NCBI GenBank assembly: GCA_944472135.2
Contig: OX235268.1
Span: 9,120,589-9,184,588 of the forward strand
Reading direction: 5' to 3'
Length of the DNA stretch: 64,000 nucleotides
From: Trichobilharzia regenti
Lineage: Eukaryota > Platyhelminthes > Trematoda > Strigeidida > Schistosomatidae
Positions 52,255 to 61,843 of the stretch are shown here, in pieces. A program made the position numbers and the translations under genes. Position 1 is the stretch's first letter, and the number at the start of each line of letters is the position of its first letter. The notes beneath the pieces are model-generated. The model saw only the letters and a program-made list of their open reading frames with translations. It was not told where the DNA came from and made no database searches.

Positions 52255-52860
52255 CATATGTCAGTTTAAGTCGTCTCTGGCATAGACGTGATATCCGGCT
52301 GGCTATCGACCAAAGGGTGGGTGTACTGCTCATCAGTCCGCTCCGTCCTCCTTTATGGCTAGCTGTGAGACCTGACTATTGAGAGTGGAAGACATGAAAA
52401 GATTAGCTGTCCTTGACCATAGGTGCCTGCGTTCTATCGCCAGTGTGTGTTAAGTGGTATAATAAGGTGAGAAATATTGAGGTTAGGTTTCGGTCGAGTG
52501 CTAGGTAAGGAGGCGAAATCAATTGACGAGTTGGCTGTGAAATTACATTGACTGAGATGGTTAGGGCATGTGTTACGTATGCCTAGTCATCGCCTTCCTC
52601 GACCGACAGGCAATGTTAGCTGATATAGGGTCAGACTGACAAAGAGCTATCGGTGGTCAAACCAAAACATGGCACCAGTCAATGAAATCTACAACAGTTA
52701 GTCCAAGCCACGTAGGAAGGTGCAGACTTCCTGACTGGTTGGGGTCCTCGGGACGTTAAAATTCAATGAAGGTTGGAAACAATTGGTGATATGGCTCAAA
52801 GTGATCGTTCTCAGTGGCTAGCGCAGATGCATCCACTTCCTGTGACTTATCATTTCCAAT
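52255..52860 (+). pseudogene. SR2-type RTE C-terminal fragment
   Basis: Encodes SVRSVLLYGS, CETW, LRVEDMKRLAVLDHRCLRSI, broken VRRRN, then LRWLGHVLRMPSHRLPR-like (in shifted frame), GGQTKTWHQSMKS and SHVGRCRLPDW, and the end QWLAQMHPLP-like. These blocks match the C-terminal end of the schistosome SR2 RTE as I remember it, and differ from the RTE family at 44257. Stops in several places. Confidence 0.7.
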
Positions 52861-53918
52861 GAAACTATATTGTTCTTTGTTATTACTATTCCTTTGTCTC
52901 ACACCTCTGTTTACTGTCTCTATTATACATATCTTCTGCTTTCTTCTCTTGCTTTGTATGGTACATCGAAGGAGTGTGGCGACTTGAACTGGTGAACATC
53001 CGTGCAAAGAGTTCTATGTCGAAAACAGACAGACAGCTGTTTGAGCTGACCATTCCATTATGTGATATATCTGCTTTGTCTCCTTCAAGAAATCTATCAA
53101 CGATATCTTGTTGAAAGCCAATTGTAATGTGATCAAAAGTACATTTTGAGATCCAAAGACATAAATGAAGAACAGTTCTCTCATGTTGTATTGGAACCCA
53201 CTGCCATCCCCCACAATTAGGCCTTTCCTCAAGTTAAGTAAAAGCCTGCAAATCAGAAGCTTTTAAACATTTAATATACACATAAGAGTAGATAATACCA
53301 TTAGAGATCATATCTTAATCGTTTAAAACAAAACGAAAGTGAGAAAATATCTGCAATAGAGAGAGAAATGGGAATTTTTGGCAACCCAAGTTTTTTAAGC
53401 AGGCCACCAATAGCAGTAGTGTTATTTGTAACGCGGGAGGTTGATACCTTCATGCCCTACCTTCCATTTTTTCGTTCAGCTCTACCCTGGAGGCTGGTAA
53501 ACTAGAAATTGAAACTGGTGTACCTTCAAATTCGTTCATGAACATGTTACAAAAAAGAACCCCTAACGGATTGTTTTTTTTTGTTTGGTTTTTTTGCAAT
53601 GGTATTTAAATTTATTGATTTAAATCACATGCTTTTTGTTAGGAATCAAGTTGAACGGTAAAGTTCACATGTTCACATTAATAATTAACAGGCTTTTTAC
53701 AAATAATTTTTAGGTATTTAAGATCAGGAGGTCAGTACGTGACAAAATTATGTACACATGATCTGATAACCATCCTTATTCCATCCATCTACACTACTGA
53801 GTAGATGAGATACACATTCCATCTTTTGTGTTTTTATAAAATAAGACATTGAAAAAATTGAATACGGAAATTTGTACATTAAATAATTGCTATAAAATTG
53901 CATTAGTATTTAATTGAT
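52861..53918. other. Unassigned spacer
   Basis: T-rich run at 53570-53595. No recognised element. Frames at 52756-53007 and 53014-53232 (minus) lack motifs. Confidence 0.4.
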
Positions 53919-54240
53919 GAATGGTGACTAGCAGTGGAATCCAGCCAGGATGCTCATTTCATCCTATTTGGGACTCGTCCTCCTGCTGGATGTACCTGCA
54001 TTTCGCAGTGAGTGATGATGTTCCCACTGCAGGTAAATCCAGCTGACGAACCCCGAAAAGGACGAAATGCACATTCGGGCTGGATTCCACTGCTAATCAC
54101 CATCCACCAATTAAATACTATTTAAATGTTCAGACATCGTCGAAGCATCTGCACAAGAAGCCGACATGTCAACCTGAGACCGAGCTCTTCGGCCAAATCA
54201 ATCGACGAGAAAATCTAAAATTCAATTAGATAAAATTGCA
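53919..54240. repeat. Sm-alpha-like repeat, opposed hammerhead pair
   Basis: Left part (53919-53998, antisense): reverse complement GGTACATCCAGC, then GAGTCCCAAATAGGATGAAA, then GCATCC and GGATTCCACTGC, i.e. an Sm-alpha HHR with its CTGATGA segment disturbed. Right part (54030-54240, sense): AATCCAG, CTGACGA, GGACGAAATGC, GGATTCCACTGC, then a downstream block ending GAGAAAATCTAAAATTC. The words GGTGACTAGCAGTGG and CCACTGCTAATCACC at the outer sides are inverted. Two SINE copies head to head. Confidence 0.65.
54035..54088 (+). ncRNA. Sm-alpha-like hammerhead, core present, helices weakened
   Basis: Core CTGACGA (54043-54049) and GAAA (54064-54067) are present. Helix I ATCCAG/CTGGAT is complete but has a GGG insertion after the cleavage site. 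Helix II (ACCC/GGAC) keeps two pairs. Helix III ATG/CAT has a 2-nt loop, followed by a TTC-type site. Likely inactive or weak. Confidence 0.45.
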
Positions 54241-54274
54241 TTGTTTAGTGAAATGCATTCAAATTCAAATTGTG

Positions 54275-54470
54275 CGTCAGTGGCACAGTGGTTAGGACTC
54301 TCGCCGACCATACACATGGTCCGGGGTTCGAGCCCACGCCAACGAACACCTGATATCTATGGTCGGCCTGCGAATTTTGGGCTACCGATATCCACGCTGA
54401 AAATTCCATACTTGTACCAAAAATACGGTGTGGAATCAAGCTGTAATCAAAAATAAAATAAAATAAATAG
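54275..54470 (+). repeat. SINE-B copy
   Basis: GTGGCACAGTGGTTAGGAC (A-box) and CGGGGTTCGAGCCCACGCC (B-box), full body and AAAATAAAATAAAAT tail. One of the best preserved. Confidence 0.85.
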
Positions 54471-54533
54471 ATCGTATATACTACTGATATATGTGTTAAA
54501 TTCATGAGAACTTCCCATTCTAACATCAATAAA

Positions 54534-55570
54534 CAGAAGACCAGTAGTAGTTCAGCGAAGAGTCTCTTTTCGGTGAATTCATTTTTTTAGCTGTACAATC
54601 GCAAATATATATGGTTGTTTTGTATGTGTGTGTACGTTAAATTTTTCAAACGAAAATACAATTAGTAAGTTCAGATGAATTGGATGTTGATATAAATGGA
54701 TAGTTACAAAAGCGATGAGTTGTCACAAATCATTGTTAAAGAAGAGTTACGTAAGAGTTATTATGAAGCTTATTTTTAGTCGGACGTTCACAGCTTTTAC
54801 GTTGGTAGTTAACGACAACATTGAGAGTAGTCTTCTTCAGTCGCCCGCTGATCTACAGAAGCCCAAAGGACAAGATCCCGCTCCTGACCACTTCTATGTG
54901 TATATATCAGTTCACCTGTTGCTGTGGAGACGCATACATCGGTAGTTCAATGTGCATGCTGTCAAAAAGGGTCAAAGATCACTATCCAGCATGGCTGCAG
55001 AAAGGAAGTGGTGGGCGTATCAGGAGTGCAATAATCGAGTATCTCGTCAACACTGGCCATTCCATCTCAAAAAACGCCTCCTGCTTGAAAGTAATCTACA
55101 AAGTGAAGAACAACCTTCTAAAGACAATACGTTTCCGTCTTCTTTGCATCGTAGAAGCCCTAGCTATTCAGTTGGAAGAACCAGAACTATGCATACAAAA
55201 GAAAATTATTCAACCACTTTTACTCTCATGGTAATAACTCCGTTGATTTGACTTAACTTTTGTCTGTATGCTTATTTCTCTAACTACTTAAAACCCTCGT
55301 GTAATTCCGTGCGTTATTTTGTTTCCAGGTACACCCTGAGCACAACTCTTCCATCAAACTATTTACGTTACTACGTAACTTGTCTTTAACAATCCTTGTG
55401 ACAACTCATCACTTTTGCTACTATCCTCTTATATGAACATCCAATTCATCTGAACTTACTAATTTTATTTTCGTTTTAAAAATTTAATGTGCACACAGAT
55501 ACCAAACAACCATATATGAAAATGAATTCACCGAAAAGAGACTCTTCGCTGAACTACTACTGGTCTTCTG
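54534..55570 (+). mobile_element. PLE-G copy 3, 5'-truncated, flanked by inverted tails
   Basis: The left arm (54534-54754) is an inverted copy of the 3' tail (55371-55570): AGAAGACCAGTAGTAGTTC against GAACTACTACTGGTCTTCT, through to AGTTACGTAA against the TACGTAACT region. Between them lie the nuclease frame and 3' UTR. This is the arrangement described for Penelope insertions, where a partial second copy lies inverted next to a truncated main copy. Confidence 0.8.
54821..55234 (+). pseudogene. PLE-G GIY-YIG nuclease fragment
   Basis: 137 open codons: SPKDKIPLLTTSMCIYQFTC, CCGDAYIGSSMCMLSKRVKDH (GIY region as CIYQF, and YIG), HYPAWLQKGSGG, RIRSAIIEYLVNTGHSISKN, VIYKVKNNLL and the terminal LCIQKKIIQPLLLSW. 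The GIY-YIG nuclease of PLEs cuts target DNA for priming. The YIG and the flanking cysteines are conserved; the arginine after YIG (usually YIGRT) is Ser. It lacks the whole RT, so it is a fragment. Confidence 0.8.
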
Positions 55571-55589
55571 TCTGTATGTATTTAAAATT

Positions 55590-55865
55590 GTTATTGTTCC
55601 CTTGGGTTCCCAGTGGAACATAGAGCTTCAACAGCACATTTCCTGTTTTGCACTATTCTCTGTGGTTTTCTTCAGTTGGTTCAACGACCTATGCCCATAG
55701 GCTCTGATCTCCTCTTCACACCATTTGCTCCATGCCAGGATCGGCCACACGTCTAGCTCATTGTATTCTACTCGGAGCTTAGAGTGTGATGTCACCCGAT
55801 GGTTTCCTCAGTGTGAGTCAGATGTTTCCCCTCGACACATTTGCTGAGGAGTAGGTTATTGATGG
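55590..55865 (-). pseudogene. RTE 3' end fragment, antisense
   Basis: TTCCCTTGGGTTCCCAGTGG and ACATAGAGCTTCAACAGCAC at the left are the antisense RTE end. Rightward the reverse complement gives GRP-like and GHTEETIG-like regions, degenerate, up to about 55865, where PLE-H begins. Confidence 0.7.
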
Positions 55866-55874
55866 AGAAGATTT

Positions 55875-56525
55875 GTAGCTCAGGTGGATGTTTTTGATAT
55901 GGTTGTATTCTCTGAGCTGGATAGTTAATTTGCGAAGTTTTCATCGCCCTACTAGGCGACATCTTTCTTCAGCGCATATGCTTCAATTTGAATTGATGTG
56001 AGCTTTTAGATTTCTCCACGAGTTTATTAATCATCTCTCCTGGTGACCTGGAACGTGACTCTTTGGTTGTTTTTGTGTGTTTTCACACCTTCTAGGCTAC
56101 CTGTATTGCGACTGATTGTTTCTTTGACTTGAAACTTGACGCTTTGTGTGTGAAGTTTCTTTCTTATCGGTTGATAAATTTTGTCTATCTCGATGTATCT
56201 ATTGTTTGATGATTCACTGGAATACCGGGCAGGCTTCTAAAAATTCTCTAGCATTCTTGATGTTTCCTCTGTCTAATATTTGAACGTTGTCCCAGTCGAA
56301 TTGATGCCCGTGGTTGTCTGTATGTAGTGAGTGATATAAGGGATTGGATGTCACGTCTTTTGACGGCTAGTTTATTTTCATGGATACGAAGACGAAGTCG
56401 GGGACGTCCACTTTGGCCAATTTAGATAGTGTTTTTCACAGTTGTTGAAATTTATTTTGTAGATGATGTTGGTTTTATCTTCTTTCGTTGTTGAGTTGTC
56501 TGGTTGACATAGAGCCAGCTGATTG
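55875..56525 (-). pseudogene. PLE-H GIY-YIG nuclease and 3' UTR, antisense
   Basis: From 56525 downward: a KTNIIYKINFNNCEKHYLNW-like segment (IIYKI, C, and the YIG region changed to YLNWP), then frames giving LRLRIHENKLAVKRRDIQS and HGHQFDWDNVQILDRG with KNAREFLEA, a PLE nuclease of the PLE-D/H type. 55875-56110 is the 3' UTR shared with 25436-25695. It contains a hammerhead-like CTGAAGA, TCGCC/GGCGA, GAAA pattern around 55948-55985. Confidence 0.7.
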
Positions 56526-56594
56526 AAATAATTTTGTTGATTTGTGCTCGAAGTCAATTCCTAAAGGTTACTGATTTACTGGTTCTCAGAGTTC

Positions 56595-57311
56595 GGCTCA
56601 AACAGTAACTCCACGCATTATCATCAAACTGAGCATAAAATGGCAGTCAAACCTCTATCTCAATTTCATCGATTTTGAAAATGTCTTAGACAGCGTTGAC
56701 CATTAAGGGATTTAGAAAGCCTCTTCAACTCTATGGTGTGTGTCCCAAATGTTTATCAACCTCATTCAACAAACTATATGACAATGGCAAAAGCGTCAAC
56801 AGAAAACTAAGCGAGGTGTTTGAAGTGAATACAGAAGTAAAATGATATTTCTCATTTATTTTTATTTTTTATTTTATTTTTGATTACAGCTTGATTCCAC
56901 ACCGTATGTTTTTTGGTACAGGTATGGAATTTTCAGCATGGATATCGGTAGCCCAAATTTCGCAGGCCGACCATAGATCAGATCAGGTGTTCGTCGGCGT
57001 GGGCTCGAACCCCGGACCATGTGCATGGTCGGCGAGAGTCCTAACCACTGTGCCAGTGACGCTCGACTATGAGTCACACTATGCTTCGGGAGCGGTAAGA
57101 AATGAATACTTTGAGCCAAACAAAGATTCTAGGAGATATCGATTTCGTGAATGATTTATTGTATAGTGCCACACACAAACTCGAAGACTTATAGGCGAAA
57201 ACCAACAAACTCGCTGAACAAACAGAGAACCATTGGACTTCGAATGGAATATATGGAGGAGAACAATGTGTGATGGGGATAACCAGCCAATTAATTACAA
57301 AAATCGCCAAT
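56595..57311 (+). pseudogene. RTE fragment, first part (interrupted by SINE-B and PLE-D)
   Basis: 56640-56850 encodes KWQSNLYLNFIDFENVLDSV, then ILLIQQTI-like and KLSEVFEVNTEV, i.e. RT motifs before the RQGCL block. After SINE-B (56868-57065), 57070-57311 encodes LGDIDFVNDLL (FADD changed to FVND), KLEDL and KTNKLAEQ, to CAGCCAATTAATTAC. The copy continues at 58662 after PLE-D. Confidence 0.7.
56868..57065 (-). repeat. SINE-B copy, antisense, within RTE
   Basis: Antisense tail at the left (ATTACAGCTTGATTCCACAC), antisense B-box (GGGCTCGAACCCCGGACC) and A-box complement (CCACTGTGCC) at the right. Confidence 0.8.
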
Positions 57312-58673
57312 TCCATTATAGATAAGATTTTTGTTTTGATAAAGTCTCACAGTGTTATACAGTAATGTTTACTGATGACGTTTCGAGCACAATTTATTAC
57401 TGCTCATAATCATATCAAGGTAATCACACGACTTCCTAAATTCATTTATATAGTTCCATTGTTGTTTTTCTCTTGATTTTCACTTGATTTGATTGGTAAT
57501 GTGTGGATGACACTTTCACAGTGTTAAAAACAGAACACATCTCTAGCTTCTTGACACACATAAACTCACAAGTTGAGGGAATAAAATTCACATTTGAATC
57601 AGAAAATGAACAAGGAGAATTAGCTATGTTAGATTGTAAGATAAAAAGAATAGAAGAAGGCAAACTACACACTAGTGTTTATAGAAAACCAACGCATTCT
57701 AATAGATATTTAGACTTTAATTCGTCTCATCCTTTAACTGTTAAGGCAGGCTTAGTTAAATGTTTAACAAACCGAGCAGTGGCACTAAGTAGCACAAAAA
57801 ACGATCTAAATGATGAATTAAAACAGATAGAAGAAGCGTTGGTGTTGAATAACTATCCTATAAAATTCATTAGGAAGATCACTAAAGGCCAAAAACAAAA
57901 TAAAAATAATTGTGAAACTAGTAATAATAACATAAATAAGAAAGAATATAAGTCATCCACAGTTATACCATATAAAGAGGGGACATCTGAGACACTACGT
58001 AGGATTCTGAATAAAATAGGAATTAGGCTGGCATTTAAACCTACAAACTCACTCAGGGACAAGCTCTGTAGGTTAAAGGACCCAGTTGACCCAATTAGAC
58101 AAAATAATATTATTTACAAAATACCATGCAATGACTGTGAGGTCAACTACATAGGTCAAACTAGTAGGTCAGGGGTAGTCAGATTGTCAGAGCATAAAAA
58201 TTTAGCTAAGGTAAGAATGGTTGACCCCGAGAAGATAAATAATTTAGAAAAAAGCTCAGCAATTGCAATGCATGCGCTAACACACAACCACACAATAGGG
58301 TGGGAGAGGGTTAAAATTCTAAAAAGTAATCTAAGTAGGTGGAGAGAGAGGTTGATTACTGAATCCTTGTTCATCGAGTCTACACCCAACACATGCAATA
58401 GGAATGACTCGTCACTCATACCTGAAATATGGAAAATACTATTACCAATCAAATCAAGTGAAAATCAAGAGAAAAACAATGGAACTATATAAATGAATTT
58501 AGGAAGTCGTGTGATTACCTTGATATGATTATGAGCAATAAATTGTGCTCGAAACGTCATCAGTAAACATTACTGTATAACACTGTGAGACTTTATCAAA
58601 ACAAAATTTACCCATAATGGAATTACACTCTACCACAGTGCACAAGTTTTATTCTTATATCAAAATCGGCAAT
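57300..58673 (+). mobile_element. PLE-D insertion with inverted tail and 12-bp target duplication
   Basis: The left arm (57309-57500) is an inverted copy of 58441-58624 and joins directly to the sense copy at the RT catalytic motif. The unit is flanked by AAAATCGCCAAT (57300-57311) and AAAATCGGCAAT (58662-58673), one mismatch, and the RTE sequence is continuous across them. So a truncated PLE-D with an inverted second tail inserted as one event. Confidence 0.8.
57497..58492 (+). CDS. PLE-D RT C-terminus and GIY-YIG endonuclease, open but truncated
   Basis: About 330 codons with no stop, beginning at the RT catalytic motif (CVDDTFTVLK; the aromatic residue is replaced at the truncation joint). 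Then the RT thumb/connector (LAMLDCKIKRIEEGKLHTSV, YRKPTHSNRYLDF), a Lys/Asn-rich linker, and the nuclease with IIYKIPCNDC (about 203-212) and NYIGQTSR (about 215-222), SEHKN, HNHTIGWERVKIL and ITESLFIE. The nuclease domain looks intact. The palm and fingers of RT are missing and no natural start is present, so it is not a working gene. Confidence 0.8.
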
Positions 58674-58794
58674 CACTAATCAGAGGAAGTAATTTGAAAG
58701 AGGTCACACCTTCTTCGCTTATCCAGGCAGAATCATTTCGGTCGGAAGTGGATTGGACATGTGAAGAATTGCAATACCTGTGTTAAATCAGTCA
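58662..58794 (+). pseudogene. RTE fragment, second part
   Basis: Continues 57311: GGCAATCACTAATCAGAGG, NLKEVT, then a decayed SFTY-GSI segment and the start of the NVKSV block, to TTAAATCAGTCA (58783-58794), where SINE-A inserted. Confidence 0.65.
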
Positions 58795-59464
58795 ATTATT
58801 AGTTTTGTAGGAATTTTGTTTAATTGTATGGAGGATTTCATCTCATGAGCTGACATCAGTTAGAGAACCACTGGAAAACCCCCGGGGAGTACTGGACAGC
58901 TGTCTCGTCCTAGTTTAGGAATCTTCAGCAGTACGCGTCCACTGGGGTTCGAACCCAGGACTTTCTGGTTACAAGGCGAGTTAGCTCATAGACCATTGAG
59001 CCACTGGGAGCCGATCCAACGATGATGAAATATCATGATGAAATTCTCCATGCAATTAAACAAAATCCCTACAAAACCAATACTTAAAAATTAATGTGAT
59101 ATTCACTAACGACTGGCCTTATTCAGGCAGTTAACCTGGGGTTCTAGTGGGAAGCAGTGACCAATAGCGTACAGCAGATTGAAGATGAGGAAGTAACTCA
59201 TTGAGGGAGACATTGTGAAATGGTCGAGCTATGTTGTGAATTGGCAGAAGTTAGAATTCATGGGCCATTGGATCGGGTCTCAGTGGCTAAATGATCTACG
59301 AGCTCATTGGCCTTGTAACCAGAAGGTCCTGGGTTCGAACGCCCGTGGTGGGCACGTACCACTGAGAAGTCCCAAACTAGATTGACTGAACAGCTGTTCA
59401 GTACTACTAGGTTTCCCAGTGGTTCTCTAACTGATGTCAGCTAACGATGAAATCCTCCATGCAA
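58795..59464. mobile_element. SINE-A inverted pair with 12-bp target duplication
   Basis: Antisense copy 58797-59010 (tail, HHR, tRNA head with GGGGTTCGAACCCAGG), a short extra tail piece (about 59028-59085), a body block (about 59155-59240), then a sense copy 59245-59464 (TCTCAGTGGCTAAATGA A-box region, GGGTTCGAACGCCC B-box, decayed HHR, tail). TTAAATCAGTCA occurs at 58783-58794 and 59465-59476, and the RTE reading continues on both sides, so the whole arrangement was inserted together. Confidence 0.75.
58889..58934 (-). ncRNA. Hammerhead-derived motif in SINE-A, one core base lost
   Basis: Minus strand: helix I GTACTG/CAGTAC perfect, core CTGAAGA present, helix II weakened (TTCC/GGAC), GAAA changed to GAGA, helix III ACAG/CTGT-type and GTC present. 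The GAGA change should abolish cleavage. Confidence 0.6.
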
Positions 59465-59476
59465 TTAAATCAGTCA

Positions 59477-59605
59477 GTCACTTGTTCTATATGAGTCAGA
59501 AACTTGACCAGCGCGTTATGGAAAACATTTCTAACAGACTGTTGAAGACATTTAATCAGCAGCTGCCTTCACTAGCTCTAAACTGAAGAGTCTGTCATAA
59601 TTAAG
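59477..59605 (+). pseudogene. RTE fragment, third part
   Basis: GTCACTTGTTCTATATGAG, TCAGAAACTTG, then ACAGACTGTTGAAGAC: the SVLLYGSETWRV region followed by the LQTFINNCL region of RTE in decayed form. Ends near the LKIRW block. Confidence 0.6.
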
Positions 59606-59984
59606 CCATATTTTGAATGTAAATTATCAACCTATCACTTCAACTGTTTAGATGACCACATTTTATTTTCATCCCTTTGAGCTAAGAATAGAACATAAGG
59701 CTTTAAGATTTGGAGTTTCAGGAACAGTGGGCTTGTTGCTTCGTAAGCAAAGTAAAGGAGTGCATCGCTTTGGAATCCAATGGAGATCAGGTGCGTGGTT
59801 GACGAGTATTCTGTCGTCAAACCACTGACGTTCTATACATAAATTTATAAATAATTACAACTTCATAGTGACGAAAATATATCACGAAATGACTGAAGTT
59901 AGATTTCATGGGCTAGAGGTTAAGTAGTGGTAACATGATCTCCTTTTCTGTTTTCTTTCTTCCTGCATGACTTCCCTCACTCTG
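59606..59984. other. Unassigned spacer
   Basis: Nothing recognised. Confidence 0.4.
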
Positions 59985-60800
59985 ATGATGAAATGAATTT
60001 TGTTAAGTATGCCGATGATCTAAATATTTCAATGTCTGTTAATTCCCAGCTTGACTGTACTAAGATGAACAGCTTTCTATCAGTAGTTAGCAAATGGTTT
60101 TCGTCTAATGGTCTTAAACTAAATCCTTTCAAATGTCAGACTGTGAATTTAAGTTTCCGATGTAAACGAAAGTTAATTGAAGTCGTTGGTTCCTATTACC
60201 CTTGCAAAATTGATGACATTGATATAGAAATCAAGTCTGAAGTTAAGTATCTTGGATTAATTCTTTCTTCTGGCCTATCCTGGTCCTCCCATATCTTAGA
60301 GTTTTCTAAAACAATATTCCGTCTGACTTTTTACATTAAGAAGTTGAGGCACTCAGACATAACCCAAACACTCCTCTTAAAGTTCGTCAACTCGTGTGGT
60401 TTACCTATTCTTATTTACTGTTCATCCTTGCATATTCTTTCCTGGATTGCTTAAAAAGACTATGTCATACATCGTAGAACTCTGAAGACTGACTGTCAGT
60501 ACGACGAGTGGTATCCCATTGAGCCATATCGTTGACATTGTCACTGGTAGGTACTTGATATCACATGCAACAAATTTGCTAAAGGAATTTTGTAAGACTG
60601 TGAGCATCCACCGCAGCACCCGCAGCTCCAACCTTTTGTCTCCTTAAGTAAAATAAGAAGTCGTTTCAGAAGACTTTATGCACGTACGTCTAAGTATACA
60701 AATTCCACTATACCATATTTGGCTACACGTACTTTATGTGATGAAAATAGTGTCAGACATGAACTAACTAACCTTCTTCGCACCAATAAATAAACCATTT
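59985..60800 (+). pseudogene. Non-LTR LINE (CR1/Jockey-type) RT C-terminal half
   Basis: 59993-60454 is open for 153 codons with FVKYADDLNISMSVNSQ (catalytic YADD), VVSKWFSSNGLKLNPFKCQT and EVKYLGLILSSGLSWSSHI, FRLTFYIKKLRHSDITQ and GLPILIYCSSL. This order (YADD, then W-xxNGL-LNPxKC, then YLGL) is that of CR1/Jockey-like LINEs, close to the schistosome SR1/Perere type. The frame then shifts; the end is readable as RRLYARTSKYTNSTIPYL and SVRHELTNLLRTNK. It lacks the endonuclease and RT N-terminus. Confidence 0.75.
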
Positions 60801-61843
60801 CCTCCGCCCTCTATTGTTTTATTATTTGTTTTATTGGTATTGTACTTCTTATATTTGTGATCCTCGCAGTTTTTCGTTTTTGTTTATTTTTTTCTCATAA
60901 GCGTGAACATAGTTTAAGCTGTGTTATAACTGTTAGTTTTGTTATTTCCCCTTACCATATTGTATCAATAGAACATTAGTTTCAATACTTTCTGGTAACG
61001 CTAAAGTTTTCCAACTGAATCGACAATACTGTTTGAAACCAACTCACTGTTATTATTGTTATTATCTCCCCTACTTACCCAATGTGTTGAAGAGACTTAA
61101 ATCAGGATGAAATCACTGTTCACCATGGTCCTATGAATGAAATAGAGTTGGCCGGTAAATATACAGCCAGGCAAAACCAGTTATCTTAGGCGTTTTCCTT
61201 CTTCGTAGTTATTTGACGAGATTAGTCATTGAACTTTTAGCTGACTAGAATCTTACTTATATGCGACATGCATGTATCCAAATATTTCACAGAAAGCAGA
61301 AATAGAGACTTAAAGTAATACCTGAACGAAGAATATTCTTCCCAATAGATTCTCCTCAGGTTCTTACAATTATAAAACATAATATTTGTGGTCGTTACAA
61401 TAAAGGCCAGTTATGCGGCGGATACACTTTCGTTAACGTAGAATAACAGATTAGTTATGGGGTATCAAAATAAATAGTCATATTTGTGTGACAAACGTGC
61501 TGATTGGCTGAAATCGATTAGAAAATATTTCGATGAAATGGGAGACAATGGTGGTGATTAATCATAATAGAATTGTAGAGTGTGGGGTAGGAAAATTGAC
61601 AAATCAGTTCAAGGTTATCGAAGGTATCAGGTGAGTGAGTGGCTAGTACAAAGTGGTCTGAGTTAAACATGAGATGGTAAGACTGCAATGAGAGGTGGTT
61701 CATAATGAGATAACGAATATATTAAATGAAACAGGTGGATGCATATATTACGAAAACAAATAATATCACTAATAATAAGTCCGTATCAATGAAAAAATTC
61801 GATAGTATTGAGGGAATGTTTGCATAAAGGGCAAAAATTATGA
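60801..61843. other. Unassigned spacer, possible LINE 3' UTR at left
   Basis: 60801-61100 is T-rich and similar in feel to the sequence after the LINE fragment at 20830. The remainder shows nothing recognised. An AAT microsatellite at 61846-61878 precedes the PLE. Confidence 0.4.

Noticed and set aside
57360..57410. Antisense PLE-D tail contains ACTGATGACGTTTCGAG, resembling a hammerhead core
   Set aside because: CTGATGA is not followed by a stem and GAAA at the right spacing on that strand; only the core word matches.
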